A stretch of 64,000 bases of DNA from contig UCCA01000001.1 of assembly GCA_900470805.1 (NCBI GenBank), positions 1 to 64,000 of the forward strand. The letters run 5' to 3'. The DNA comes from Hyphomicrobiales bacterium (GTDB lineage: Bacteria; Pseudomonadota; Alphaproteobacteria; Rhizobiales; Rhizobiaceae). The notes beneath the pieces were generated by a model that made no database searches, had not been told where the DNA came from, and saw only the letters and a list, made by a program, of their open reading frames with translations. The translations under genes and the position numbers were made by a program. Each line of letters starts with the position of its first letter. Position 1 is the stretch's first letter. Positions 17,755-27,160 of the stretch are shown here, piece after piece.

Positions 17755-18564
17755 ATGGGCCAGGCTCCTTCAGGCGCCGTGCTAGGCACCACCACTCTCT
17801 CGCTGCGGGGCATCAGCTTTTCCTACGGCGACAGGGCGGTTCTGTCGGACGTGTCGATCGACGTGGTCGCCGGTTCTTTTCTGGCGATCGTCGGCCCAAA
17901 CGGCTGTGGCAAAAGCACTGCGCTGCGTATCATGGCGGGACTGTTGAAGCCGACGGGCGGCACGGCCAGTCTTGGACCATTGCGCATTGCATCGATGCGA
18001 CGGCGCGCACTGGCGCGCCGGCTTTCTCTTCTTTCGCAATCCAACGAGGCGCCCGCCGGCATGATTGTTTCCGATCTTGTCGGCATGGGACGTTACGCCC
18101 ACGAGAGCTGGCTCAAACGCCGCACCGAGCCGGACCGGCGGCAGATCGCGGCGGCCATGCGGATGATGGATATCGAAGATCTAGCATCCCGGCGTCTCGG
18201 GGAATTGTCGGGCGGCCAGTTGCAGCGCTGCCGCATGGCCATGACGTTGGCGCAGGACGCCGATGTGCTGCTGCTTGATGAACCCACGAACCATCTCGAT
18301 CTGAAACACCAGTATTCGCTGTTGGAGGTGGCGCGGATGCAGGCCCTGGCTGGGCGCACCGTCGTTGCCGTACTGCACGATCTGACTCAAGCAAGCCTCT
18401 ACGCCGACCAACTAGCGCTGATGCACAATGGCAAGGTGTTCAGCTGCGGCGCGCCTGCCGACGTGCTGACTGCCGCGGCAATCGAGGAAGTCTATGGCGT
18501 ACGGACCCGATCCATGCCATTCGGCAGAGCCGTCGTTCATTTGCCTGAACAGGCACTGCGATGA
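17755..18564 (+). CDS. Iron-siderophore ABC transporter ATPase (FecE/FhuC type)
   Basis: A 269-residue ATPase with Walker A GPNGCGKST (about residues 47-55), signature LSGGQLQRCRMAMTLA, Walker B VLLLDEPTNHLDLKHQ and switch His in AVLHDLTQAS, all as in FecE/FhuC/BtuD. It powers import of the ferric siderophore across the inner membrane with the two permeases that follow; it overlaps the first by four bases. It begins 11 bp after the receptor stop, so the receptor and importer look co-transcribed. Confidence 0.92.
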   Translation: MGQAPSGAVLGTTTLSLRGISFSYGDRAVLSDVSIDVVAGSFLAIVGPNGCGKSTALRIMAGLLKPTGGTASLGPLRIASMRRRALARRLSLLSQSNEAPAGMIVSDLVGMGRYAHESWLKRRTEPDRRQIAAAMRMMDIEDLASRRLGELSGGQLQRCRMAMTLAQDADVLLLDEPTNHLDLKHQYSLLEVARMQALAGRTVVAVLHDLTQASLYADQLALMHNGKVFSCGAPADVLTAAAIEEVYGVRTRSMPFGRAVVHLPEQALR

Positions 18565-19556
18565 AGTCGTTCGTGGCGCTGACACTGGCTAGTCTGCTAT
18601 TGACCGTCCTATGTGCCCTACAATTGATGATGGGTGCGAGGCTCTTTTCCTGGCATGCTGTTCTTGCGGCAGTGACCGACTACAACAGCCGCGACTACGA
18701 GCACGTCGTGATTGTCAAGCAGCGGCTGACAAGGCTGGTGGTGGCTATCTATTGCGGGGCGGTTCTAGCAGTCGCTGGTAGCCTGCTGCAGAAGATCATG
18801 CGCAACGACCTTGTCTCGCCGTCGACGCTTGGCATCAACAGCGGTGCGATCACCTCGGTAGTGCTTGCCATCCATCTGGGTGGACTTTCCGGTGCTGCGC
18901 TGTTTTGGCCGGCTTTGCTCGGCGGCGTCGCCGCGATCGGTACCACACTTCTGGTCGCCGCCGTGGTCGCAAAGGGCGGCCGCGATCCGTTGAACATCGT
19001 ACTTGGTGGCGCGATGACAGCCACGTTTTTCTCCTCGATCACCACCTTCGTCGTTTCGCTCGATCCCGACGGCTACGGCAACATCATGAATTGGCTCGTT
19101 GGCGATATCGGAAATTTCGACTATCAACCCCTTCGATTGCTTTGGCCGGTTGGCCTGTGCGGGATCGTAGCCACCCTGGCGTTGTCGCGCTCGATCGACC
19201 TACTGACCCTCGGCGGGGATCAGGCCGCCAGCATCGGCGTATCGCCGCAGATCGTTTATCTCTTTGCTCTCGCTATTGCGATTATCATGGCCATTTCGGC
19301 CGTTTGTATCGTTGGGCCTATCGGCTTTATCGGGTTGGTTGTTCCCCATATGACGCGGCTGCTTGTGGGAGAAAACGGACGCTGCACGTTGCTTTTCTCC
19401 GCTGTGCTTGGCGCCTGCATCCTCACCACAGCCGATATTCTCGCGCGAACGATGCTCGCCCCGCGTCTGCTGACGGTCGGGACCGTGATGGCGCTGTCGG
19501 GTGGTACGGCATTCTTCGTTATCGTCGTCAGCGTTCTTCGCAGGCGAACGGCATGA
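18561..19556 (+). CDS. Iron-siderophore permease, FecCD family (first)
   Basis: A 331-residue inner-membrane permease of the FecCD family with about nine or ten hydrophobic segments. RLTRLVVAIYCGAVLAVAGS and GPIGFIGLVVPHMTRLLVG are the characteristic motifs. Both ends overlap neighbours by ATGA, as is usual when the two permease subunits are made in equal amounts. Confidence 0.92.
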   Translation: MKSFVALTLASLLLTVLCALQLMMGARLFSWHAVLAAVTDYNSRDYEHVVIVKQRLTRLVVAIYCGAVLAVAGSLLQKIMRNDLVSPSTLGINSGAITSVVLAIHLGGLSGAALFWPALLGGVAAIGTTLLVAAVVAKGGRDPLNIVLGGAMTATFFSSITTFVVSLDPDGYGNIMNWLVGDIGNFDYQPLRLLWPVGLCGIVATLALSRSIDLLTLGGDQAASIGVSPQIVYLFALAIAIIMAISAVCIVGPIGFIGLVVPHMTRLLVGENGRCTLLFSAVLGACILTTADILARTMLAPRLLTVGTVMALSGGTAFFVIVVSVLRRRTA

Positions 19557-20584
19557 AGGATACAATCGTCTTGCACCTCGGATCCGTGGTGCATCTGCCC
19601 CTGTCGCGGCGCTTCGCCGGCATCCTGCTGACTTTGTCGCTGCTTTTGCTTGTCAGTATACTGCTTTCTTTGCGGCTAGGCTCAACGCCGACCACGAACA
19701 GCCAGATCCTCCGTTGGGCTCTCTACGACCTGTTTCGGAACGACGCCGACATCAACGCAATCATGCTTCTTCGTTGGCCGCGGATCGTTGCGGCCATACT
19801 CGGAGGCGCGATGATTTCGGCCTCCGGTTATCTGCTCCAAGTCGTATCGCGCAATGGGCTTGCCGATCCGGGTCTGCTTGGTATTTCACAGGGCACGATG
19901 GCCGGGGTCATCATTGGCGCCATGGTGCTTCAAGTGCCGTCCCAATGGCTTGCGCTGTCGGGGCTGGTTGGTGGACTTGTGACCGGGACAATCGTTTTGA
20001 CCATCGCCTCTCTGTTATCGTCTTCCAATGGCCTCATCCTGATCGGTCTTGCGGCGGGAACCGTTCTCGGTGCCGTCGTCGAAGTCATCCAGTTGCAGGG
20101 AGGCATGGCGCAATTTTCCCGCTGGATGACGTGGTCACACGGCTCCCTCGCGGCGGTTTCCGTCGCGGATGCGCGCATGATTTTCAGCTGGGCAGTTATC
20201 CTGCTGCCGCTCGCGATCTTGGCTTGTCGCAGTCTGACGCCGATGCTTCTCGGCGCCGAACAGGCGGCGGCGCTCGGGGCCACTCCGCGTCTGCTGCTGC
20301 CGGCGGTCACCTTGCTGGCGACAGCGCTGGTCGCTCCCGTGGTTGCCGCCGTCGGTCCGATTTCTTTTCTCGGATTGATCGGAGCCCATGTCGCGCGCCG
20401 TCTTGTCGGCGAGAGGCCGGGCGAAGTTCTTCCGGTGTCGATGATAACCGGCGCCTGCATTCTTCTATGGGCAGACACCCTCGGTCGCACCGTCTTTCTG
20501 CCCGTGGTGGTCCCGGCCGGCATCGTCGTGTCGATCACGGGCGTCGTCGCCTTCCTGATCACAAGCCGCCTTTCCCGCAACTGA
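19553..20584 (+). CDS. Iron-siderophore permease, FecCD family (second)
   Basis: A 343-residue second permease subunit with the FecCD motifs LLRWPRIVAAILGGAMISAS and GPISFLGLIGAHVARRLVGE. The ATG overlaps the TGA of the first permease. The same frame stays open far upstream (to 18905), but that stretch is a shadow of the first permease gene and lacks membrane-protein character. Confidence 0.92.
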   Translation: MKDTIVLHLGSVVHLPLSRRFAGILLTLSLLLLVSILLSLRLGSTPTTNSQILRWALYDLFRNDADINAIMLLRWPRIVAAILGGAMISASGYLLQVVSRNGLADPGLLGISQGTMAGVIIGAMVLQVPSQWLALSGLVGGLVTGTIVLTIASLLSSSNGLILIGLAAGTVLGAVVEVIQLQGGMAQFSRWMTWSHGSLAAVSVADARMIFSWAVILLPLAILACRSLTPMLLGAEQAAALGATPRLLLPAVTLLATALVAPVVAAVGPISFLGLIGAHVARRLVGERPGEVLPVSMITGACILLWADTLGRTVFLPVVVPAGIVVSITGVVAFLITSRLSRN

Positions 20585-20594
20585 GTAACCAGTC

Positions 20595-21542
20595 ATGCGC
20601 TTTGCGATTATCCTTCTCTCGATACTGTTGAGCCTTTCAAATCTGGCCATGGCGCGAACCGTGACCGATCACGACGGTCACGTCGTCGATGTCCCCGACA
20701 TGCCACGGCGCATCGTCTCTCTGCACGATTGGACGTTGACCACCATGACATATGAGCTGGGTGCATCGCTTGTGGCGAGTACCGGGCGAATGGCTGGCGA
20801 CGGCAGCTTCTTTATCCGTGGCGGTCACGAACTGTTCGGACTCGACTTTTCAAAGATCGAACTTGTTTTCCCTCATGGAGGCACTGATCTGGAGCGCATA
20901 AGAATGCTGAAGCCGGATCTTATTCTCGCGAATGCCGGCGACTATTCGGCCATGTATGATCAACTCGCGTCAATTGCGCCGACGCTGATCTTCAACCCGG
21001 AAAGCGGGCGCCCGGCTTTCGATCTGTATCGCGACCTTGCCGATTGGCTGGGCAAGAGAGCGCGCTTCGATGAACTTGAGCGCAAGTATCTAAGCAGGCT
21101 TCAGACCGTCAAGGCGCAGTTGCAGATGAACGGCAAGCGGCAAACCTATGCGGCCATCTTGACCAACGGGCGCGACGGAACCCTGACCCTTCTCAAGGAA
21201 TATGGTCCGCTGACCACAGCTCTGGACGATCTGGGATTTGTTCGAATGCCAATCACCTCGAAGCTCAGGCCGAGCGAGAATAGAATGACTGTCGGTGCCG
21301 AACTGATTGGGGAACTGGACGCGGATTACATTTTCACGTCCTATCTGCCGGACAGGGGAGAAACTTCGCAGACAGTTTTTGACGATCTTGCCCGGATTGC
21401 GCCGGGCTATGAGGAATTTCTCAAAGCGTACAAGGCGCGGCGCATCATCAGCATGTCACGCTATGATGTCTATCCGACGAGCTTCGAAGGTCTCACGTTA
21501 ATGTTGGACGAGATCAGCGCGGCGGTCCAATCCGACAAGTGA
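20595..21542 (+). CDS. Iron-siderophore ABC transporter binding protein (FecB/FhuD type)
   Basis: A 315-residue periplasmic binding protein with a signal peptide (RFAIILLSILLSLSNLAMA) and the class III clamshell fold: RTVTDHDGHVVDVPDMPRRI, then a LKPDLILANAGDYSAMYDQL segment. It passes the ferric siderophore from the periplasm to the two permeases. It starts 10 bp after the second permease and ends the iron operon. Confidence 0.9.
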   Translation: MRFAIILLSILLSLSNLAMARTVTDHDGHVVDVPDMPRRIVSLHDWTLTTMTYELGASLVASTGRMAGDGSFFIRGGHELFGLDFSKIELVFPHGGTDLERIRMLKPDLILANAGDYSAMYDQLASIAPTLIFNPESGRPAFDLYRDLADWLGKRARFDELERKYLSRLQTVKAQLQMNGKRQTYAAILTNGRDGTLTLLKEYGPLTTALDDLGFVRMPITSKLRPSENRMTVGAELIGELDADYIFTSYLPDRGETSQTVFDDLARIAPGYEEFLKAYKARRIISMSRYDVYPTSFEGLTLMLDEISAAVQSDK

Positions 21543-21650
21543 CAAGAGCGATCGACACCCATGCCACCGCCCCGTTTTGAGCTTGGTGCTGGAGGGCAGC
21601 CAGGAGAGCCGGGGCGCCAGCCAAATAAACGGTCTATCTCCGGCATGGAC

Positions 21651-21682
21651 GAGCGGGCGGGCTCGACTTGGCCCGCCCGCTC
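21651..21682. terminator. Strong hairpin between convergent operons
   Basis: A perfect 12-bp stem (GAGCGGGCGGGC at 21651-21662, GCCCGCCCGCTC at 21671-21682) with an eight-base loop lies between the 3' ends of the iron operon and the reductase gene. It can stop transcription from both sides, although there is no T-run. Confidence 0.7.
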
Positions 21683-21691
21683 GCTTGGAAC

Positions 21692-22789
21692 TCAGCGAAT
21701 TGCCGGCCAGTCGGAGTAGCCTGTCGCATCGCCGCCATACCAGTACTCCTTGGGGGCTTCCGCAAGCGCCGAGCCGTTGCGGAGCCTATCGACAAGGTCA
21801 GGATTGGCGATGAAAGGCCGACCGATGCTGAACAAATCTGCATCTCCTCTGGAAAGCGTCTCGGTCGCCAATGCAAGCGTATATTGATTGTTGGCGATGT
21901 AGGTTCCTTTGAACCTCTTGCGCAGGGCCGTAAAGCTTACTCCACCGGTCTCCTCCCGGCTCATTTGCGTCACGCCCTCGATATCGTGCACGTAAAGCAA
22001 TCTCAGGTCGGAGAGCGCCTCCAGATAGGTTCCGAACGTTTCCATGGTCTGACTGTCGAGTGGCGTGTCGCCCGGTGCAGTCGTAATCGGAGAAATCCGG
22101 ATGCCGACACGGTCGGCTCCCCACACGTCGACAACTGTTCGCACGACCTCAAGCGGAAAACGCAGGCGGTTCTGCAGCGAGCCTCCGTACTGGTCAGTGC
22201 GCTGGTTGGTGCTGTCGCGAATGAATTGCTCAAGCAAATAGTTGTTTGCCGAATGCACCTCGACCCCGTCAAAGCCAGCACGCTTGGCGTTCATGGCAGC
22301 ATGACGATAGTCTTCAACGATCTGCTCGATTTCTTCCGTCTCAAGGGCTCTCGGGACCACGAAGTCCTTCATCCCGTCATGAACCCTGATCTGCCCCGCC
22401 GGCTTGATCGCCGAGGGCGCGACTGGCAATGCACCGCCGGCATGCATGTCGGGATGTGACATCCGCCCCGTATGCCAAAGTTGCAGGAAGATCTTTCCGT
22501 CCTTGTCGTGCACCTCTTTTACGATCGCCTTCCAGGCGGAGACCTGCTCGTCTGTCCAGATGCCTGGCGTGCGGGGATAGCCACGTGCCTGGGCCGAAAT
22601 GTTCGTCGCTTCGGTGATGATGAGGCCGGCATTGGCGCGCTGCGCATAGTAGTCAGCCGCGTAGGCTGGGGGGACGCCGGCATCGTCCGACCGGCTACGC
22701 GTCATGGGTGCCATGACGAAGCGATTCTTCAGATGGATTGGGCCGATGGTGACCGGCTCGAGCACCGGGTTGGAAATGATAGTTTTCAT
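21692..22789 (-). CDS. Alkene reductase, Old Yellow Enzyme family (NemA-like)
   Basis: A 365-residue FMN-dependent ene-reductase. The N-terminus (MKTIISNPVLEPVTIGPIHL) and NRFVMAPMTRSRSD form the FMN-binding start of the barrel, HSANNYLLEQFI carries the substrate-binding His/Asn pair, and RTDQYGGSLQNRLRFPLEVV is a family signature. These enzymes reduce activated C=C bonds in enones, maleimides and nitro compounds with NAD(P)H. ATG 22789 is used because AAGGA lies just upstream of the alternative ATG at 22798, leaving correct spacing only for the former. It follows the aldehyde dehydrogenase by about 53 bp on the same strand. Confidence 0.92.
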   Translation of the reverse strand: MKTIISNPVLEPVTIGPIHLKNRFVMAPMTRSRSDDAGVPPAYAADYYAQRANAGLIITEATNISAQARGYPRTPGIWTDEQVSAWKAIVKEVHDKDGKIFLQLWHTGRMSHPDMHAGGALPVAPSAIKPAGQIRVHDGMKDFVVPRALETEEIEQIVEDYRHAAMNAKRAGFDGVEVHSANNYLLEQFIRDSTNQRTDQYGGSLQNRLRFPLEVVRTVVDVWGADRVGIRISPITTAPGDTPLDSQTMETFGTYLEALSDLRLLYVHDIEGVTQMSREETGGVSFTALRKRFKGTYIANNQYTLALATETLSRGDADLFSIGRPFIANPDLVDRLRNGSALAEAPKEYWYGGDATGYSDWPAIR

Positions 22790-22842
22790 GATTTGCATTC
22801 CTTATCGGTTGTCTGATCTGCGTCTGTGGATGCTGCCGTCCG

Positions 22843-24246
22843 TCAACCGGTGGTCTTGGCCCACACGGCCTGCGGATTGGTGAATTCACGCAATCCAAAA
22901 TGCGACAGTTCGCGGCCGTAGCCGCTGTTCTTGACGCCGCCGACGGGAATTCGGGCGTCGGTGGCGGAAAAGCCGTTGATGAAAACGCCACCGGTTTCCA
23001 ACCGGCGGGCGAGGCGGCGGGCACCTTCGACGTCGCTGGTCCAGACATTGCCGCCCAATCCGTAGTCGCTTGTGTTCGCAAGCTGGATTGCATGTTCCGC
23101 ATCGTCGGCGATCGTGATTGCCGCAACCGGGCCGAAAGTCTCCTCATCGAAAGCGGCCATGCCGGGAGCAACGTTCGCAAGGACCGTCGGTTCGTAGAAG
23201 TTGCCGGTGCCTTCGATTATCTTTCCTCCGAGGAGCAGAGTGGCACCAGCCCGGATTGTTCGTTCGACCTGGCCGTGCAACTCGTCGCGCAGGTCGCCGC
23301 GCGCCATCGGGCCGAGTGCGGTCAGGGGATCGAGTGGATCACCAACCTTCAACTGGCCGGCCGCCGCCACGAACTTCTGCGTGAACTCCTCGGCTATCGG
23401 TCTTTCGAGGATGAAACGTTTCGCTGCAAGGCAGACCTGGCCGGCGTTCTGGAAACGCGCCGCGATGCCAGCCTTGACCGCCAGGTCGATATTCGCATCG
23501 GCCAGCACGACGAAGGCGTCGGAACCGCCCAGTTCGAGCAGGCTTTTCTTGAGCGCCCTGCCAGCGGTCGCGGCGACGGCGGAACCCGCGCGCATACTGC
23601 CTGTCAATGTCACGGCTGCAATCCGCCGATCGGCAATCACATTTGCGATCGTATCGTTGTCGCTGTTCAGATTGGAGAACAGCCCTACTGGGAAGCCCGC
23701 TGCCTCATAGATGTCCTGCAACGCGTAAGCTGATCCCATGACGTTGGGAGCGTGCTTGAGAATAAAGCCATTTCCGGACAGCATGATCGGCCCGGAAGCA
23801 CGGATGACCTGCCAGACCGGAAAATTCCATGGCATAACAGCGAGAACCGTGCCGATAGGCAGATACGAGACGTGGACGCTGTCATTGTCGTCGGTAGGAA
23901 CAGGCTCGTCAGCAAGGATTGCCGGGCCGTTGCGGGCGATCCATTCGATTGTCGCCGCTGACTTCTCGATTTCGGCTCGTGCTGATGCGATTGTCTTTCC
24001 CATTTCGGCGGTGATGAGGCCGGCCAGCATTTCCGATCTTTCACGAAATAGGGTTGCGAGGCGTTCATATGCGGCGACGCGCTGGTTCATCGGGATGCTT
24101 CGCCAAGTCTGATAGGCGCTGGCCGCGTTTGCGAGAACGGCCTCGACATCCTCTGGCTTCTGGTAGGAATAGGCCGCGATAAGTTCGCCTGTGGCAGGGT
24201 TGCGCGACAGTGCGCTGCTGATGGGCGCTGTGGGGTGCCTTGACAT
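22843..24246 (-). CDS. NAD(P)-dependent aldehyde dehydrogenase (succinate-semialdehyde type)
   Basis: A 467-residue aldehyde dehydrogenase. E238 (LLELGGSD) and C272 (NAGQVCLAAKRF) are the general base and nucleophile; MPWNFPVWQ at about 138-146 is the conserved active-site strand. The sequence type (SRNPATGELIAAYSY, SGFSATDARIPVGGVKNSGYGREL-like end) matches the Sad/GabD-like group that oxidises succinate semialdehyde and related aldehydes. ATG 24246 follows GGAG by six bases; ATG 24258 is the alternative. Probably co-transcribed with the ene-reductase downstream. Confidence 0.9.
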   Translation of the reverse strand: MSRHPTAPISSALSRNPATGELIAAYSYQKPEDVEAVLANAASAYQTWRSIPMNQRVAAYERLATLFRERSEMLAGLITAEMGKTIASARAEIEKSAATIEWIARNGPAILADEPVPTDDNDSVHVSYLPIGTVLAVMPWNFPVWQVIRASGPIMLSGNGFILKHAPNVMGSAYALQDIYEAAGFPVGLFSNLNSDNDTIANVIADRRIAAVTLTGSMRAGSAVAATAGRALKKSLLELGGSDAFVVLADANIDLAVKAGIAARFQNAGQVCLAAKRFILERPIAEEFTQKFVAAAGQLKVGDPLDPLTALGPMARGDLRDELHGQVERTIRAGATLLLGGKIIEGTGNFYEPTVLANVAPGMAAFDEETFGPVAAITIADDAEHAIQLANTSDYGLGGNVWTSDVEGARRLARRLETGGVFINGFSATDARIPVGGVKNSGYGRELSHFGLREFTNPQAVWAKTTG

Positions 24247-24341
24247 GATCAACTCCATGACTTCTTTCGCAGCAATCGAATTGTGCTGCTTATGCGGTCA
24301 GTTAAGTCGGTCAATCATGTTCAGGAAGGCGTGTTGTTATC

Positions 24342-25151
24342 CTATGATCGCCGGTCACAGGCAGCGGGACGCGGGATATAGGTCACAAGCGACAAATCGG
24401 GATGGCCCTGAGGCGTGAGGGCGACATAAGTGAATTCGATAATCCCGTCCGTCGGATGCTTGAGGCGTTTGCGTCCCTCTTCAAATCCTTTCACCCCAGT
24501 ATCCCGCCACCAAAGCCGGAAATCCTCGCTTTTGTCCGAAAGCTCGCCGATGAGCTGGTCAAACGGAGCCTTTTCAGAGGATTGCGCCCGGGCGGCGCGA
24601 AATGTCGAAATCATTCCGCGAGCCATCTGCTCCCAATCCATGATCAGCGAGCGATAGGGCTCGTGGAGAAACAACAGTCGCAGAGTGTTGCGCTCATGAG
24701 GGGCGAGTGAACCATAGTCTACAAAGAGATCGGCGATCGCGTCGTTCCAAACCAATATATCCAGTCGGCTATTTCGGACATATGCGGGAATCGGATTGAT
24801 TGTCCGGACGAGAATTTCGAGTCCATCGCTCACCTGTTCCCCACTGCCGGCCCGCGGTGGTTCCCGGCCAGAAAGAGCAAACAGATGTGAGAATTCTACC
24901 CGGTCCAGTTTCAAGACAGACGAGATGCGCACGAGAGCATCGGCAGAGGGTTGGATATCGCGTCCTTGCTCAAGCCACGTGTACCAACTGACGCTCACGC
25001 CGGCCAACATGGCGACCTCTTCGCGTCGCAGTCCTGGCGTACGGCGCGACTGCGACGGAAATCCGAATTCGGCTGGACTGAGGCCGGCGCGCCGGCTTGA
25101 AAGAAAGGCGCCGAGCTCGCGTCGCTGGTCGGTCGAAGGTCTCTGTTGCAT
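24342..25151 (-). CDS. XRE-family regulator with MmyB-like ligand domain
   Basis: A 269-residue regulator. The N-terminal helix-turn-helix (TPGLRREEVAMLAGVSVSWYTWLEQGRDIQPS, given here as residues about 38-70 in outline) is typical of the MmyB group, followed by a PAS-like C-terminal domain (LVRTINPIPAYVRNSRLDIL) that binds a fatty acid in the structure known for this family. The ATG at 25151 avoids overlap with the LysR gene upstream; a TTG at 25217 would overlap it. It heads the aldehyde dehydrogenase/ene-reductase pair, which it may regulate. Confidence 0.85.
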   Translation of the reverse strand: MQQRPSTDQRRELGAFLSSRRAGLSPAEFGFPSQSRRTPGLRREEVAMLAGVSVSWYTWLEQGRDIQPSADALVRISSVLKLDRVEFSHLFALSGREPPRAGSGEQVSDGLEILVRTINPIPAYVRNSRLDILVWNDAIADLFVDYGSLAPHERNTLRLLFLHEPYRSLIMDWEQMARGMISTFRAARAQSSEKAPFDQLIGELSDKSEDFRLWWRDTGVKGFEEGRKRLKHPTDGIIEFTYVALTPQGHPDLSLVTYIPRPAACDRRS

Positions 25152-25206
25152 GCGACTGTTCGCTGTCGTAACGGAGAAGGATGGGTGAGGGTTGCGAGTT
25201 CCGGTA

Positions 25207-26130
25207 TCACTGCTCAAGCGTGGTCGGCGTTCCGTTCAGTTCTTTTGTCAAATCGCTGATCAAGGACCTCAGCCAACGGTGGGCGGGATCGTTTCTATGG
25301 CGGACATGCCATGCCATCTCGACGGGGAAAGTGCCGAGGTCAACGGGAGCCTGCAGTACCTTCAACCGTGCATCATTCGCCAGTCTCTTGCAAATCAATG
25401 AGGGCAGCGTCGCGCAGTAGTCCGTCACCGCGATCATCTCAGGTACGGCCAAGAAATGCGTCACCGAGACTGCCACCTCGCGGCGCAGCCCTTGCTGTCC
25501 CAAGGCCTGGAAAAGTCCGGCCCGCATGCGCCCCGGTGGCAATACGTTGACATGTTTCAGGCGCTCGTATTGCTCTCTTGAAATCGCGTCACGAACATCA
25601 GGGTGGTCGGTTCGGACCACGCAAGCCAGCCCCTCGTCCATCAGGTGCTGGACGACCATGTTGTCGGGTGGATCGTTGATTCGACCGAGCACGATATCCG
25701 CCCCTCCGGACATGGCGCCGGTTTCGGTCAGATCGTTGCCGAATGGGGTCAGGCGTATCTTGATACCCGGAGCGCGCTCACGCAACTGGGAGACAAGCGC
25801 CGGCATCAGCACAAATTCCACATAGCCGTTTGGTGCGATCGTAAAGAGCCGTTCTGCCTGCGCCGGATCAAAGCTATGCTGACCCAGCACGATCTCGTCT
25901 ATGCTGGTCAGGGCAGCGGCGACGACGGGCTCCAGTTCCAAGGCTATCTGAGTCGGCTTCATGCCATACCGCTCCCGCACGAAGAGTGGATCGCGCATGG
26001 TATCGCGCAGGCGATTCAACGCGTTAGACATTGCAGGCTGCGTGATGCCCAGTCGTTCGGCGGCCCGCGTTACGTTGCGCTCTTCCATAAGAGTCAGAAA
26101 GACGGGCAGCAGGTTCAAATCGTATTTCAT
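25207..26130 (-). CDS. LysR family regulator (NodD/LinR-like)
   Basis: A 307-residue LysR regulator. The helix-turn-helix is ERNVTRAAERLGITQPAMSN, about residues 17-36; the rest is the two-lobed effector domain. The start MKYDLNLLPVFLTLMEERNV and DPLFVRERYGMKPT resemble the NodD/LinR/MexT-like branch. It is divergent from the DJ-1/PfpI gene, and a small inverted repeat (CATTC-N5-GAATG, 26139-26153) lies just before its start, so it probably controls that gene and those after it. Confidence 0.9.
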   Translation of the reverse strand: MKYDLNLLPVFLTLMEERNVTRAAERLGITQPAMSNALNRLRDTMRDPLFVRERYGMKPTQIALELEPVVAAALTSIDEIVLGQHSFDPAQAERLFTIAPNGYVEFVLMPALVSQLRERAPGIKIRLTPFGNDLTETGAMSGGADIVLGRINDPPDNMVVQHLMDEGLACVVRTDHPDVRDAISREQYERLKHVNVLPPGRMRAGLFQALGQQGLRREVAVSVTHFLAVPEMIAVTDYCATLPSLICKRLANDARLKVLQAPVDLGTFPVEMAWHVRHRNDPAHRWLRSLISDLTKELNGTPTTLEQ

Positions 26131-26291
26131 TCAGTCATCATTCCATATGAATGTCTGTCATAGAACAAATAAATTTCAGAAATGCAAATCGATAGGGCAT
26201 CTTCGAACTGTCCAAAACGGCGGGCCGGACAGCAAGTCGAACATCCCACCGCGCCGTTCCACGGTTCAAGCAAGCTCAAAGGATTTGTACA

Positions 26292-26984
26292 ATGAATATT
26301 CTCATGGTTCTGACATCGCACGACGAACTCGGCAACACCGGTCGCAAGACCGGTTTCTGGCTCGAAGAATTCGCCGCACCCTATTACGCCTTCCTGGCAG
26401 CTGGCGCCAACGTCACCGTCGCTTCGCCGAAGGGTGGTCAGCCGCCACTCGATCCGAAGAGCGACGAGCCTCACTTCCAGACCGACCAGACCCGCCGCTT
26501 CCATGCCGATCTGGAGGCACAGGCGGTGCTCGCATCGACCGTCAAGCTCGCCTCGATATCGCAGGAAGACTACGATGCAGTCTTCTATCCGGGCGGTCAC
26601 GGCCCGCTCTGGGATCTGGCTGAAGACCGGAACTCAATCGCCCTTATCGAAGACACCTATCGTGCCGGCAAGCCAGTCGCTCTCGTTTGCCATGCTCCGG
26701 GTGTTCTACGCCACGTCAAGGCCGCTGACGGCACACCGCTGGTTAAGGGCAAGAATGTGACCGGCTTCAAGAACACCGAGGAAGACGGTGTCGGCCTCAC
26801 GGATGTCGTACCGTTTCTCGTCGAAGACGTGCTCAAGGACAATGGCGGGATCTATTCCAGCGGCGACGACTGGGCATCCTACGCGGTGCAGGACGGATTG
26901 CTGATCACCGGTCAGAATCCGGGTTCGTCTGTGGAGACGGCACGCATTCTCGTCACGATGCTGAAGGTCGGCAAGGCTGCCTGA
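26292..26984 (+). CDS. DJ-1/PfpI family protein (Hsp31/glyoxalase III-like)
   Basis: A 230-residue class I glutamine-amidotransferase-like protein. The nucleophile elbow is LVCHAPG with C133 and H134; E25/E26 in FWLEEFAAPYY should complete the active site, and FYPGGHGPLWDLA is the oxyanion segment. This subgroup includes Hsp31-like proteins that convert methylglyoxal to lactate or act as chaperones under stress. First gene to the right of the LysR gene; the MFS gene follows after a strong hairpin. Confidence 0.88.
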   Translation: MNILMVLTSHDELGNTGRKTGFWLEEFAAPYYAFLAAGANVTVASPKGGQPPLDPKSDEPHFQTDQTRRFHADLEAQAVLASTVKLASISQEDYDAVFYPGGHGPLWDLAEDRNSIALIEDTYRAGKPVALVCHAPGVLRHVKAADGTPLVKGKNVTGFKNTEEDGVGLTDVVPFLVEDVLKDNGGIYSSGDDWASYAVQDGLLITGQNPGSSVETARILVTMLKVGKAA

Positions 26985-26993
26985 CTGTAAAGA

Positions 26994-27026
26994 AATTGTC
27001 AGGAGCGTTGCTCGCTCCTGACAATT
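26994..27026. terminator. Perfect 14-bp hairpin after the DJ-1-like gene
   Basis: AATTGTCAGGAGCG at 26994-27007 is followed by the loop TTGCT and the exact reverse complement at 27013-27026. It begins about ten bases after the stop codon. It has terminator geometry but no T-run, so it could also be an mRNA stabiliser that lets expression continue into the MFS gene. Confidence 0.65.
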
Positions 27027-27160
27027 GCTCCGGGCACCAGCGCCTAGTCTCCGCCGGTAACGGGCATGCCCGCAATACCCATTCCTCTTTCTCGACATTG
27101 CAACTCGCCGCAGCCGTTCGAACGAACAGGCACCGTCGACGTACGCCCTGGAAAAAGAAA

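Noticed and set aside
18905..20584. A 559-codon reading frame across both iron permease genes
   Set aside because: Its first part lies in another frame of the first permease gene and is Arg-rich without membrane spans; the true second permease begins at 19553.
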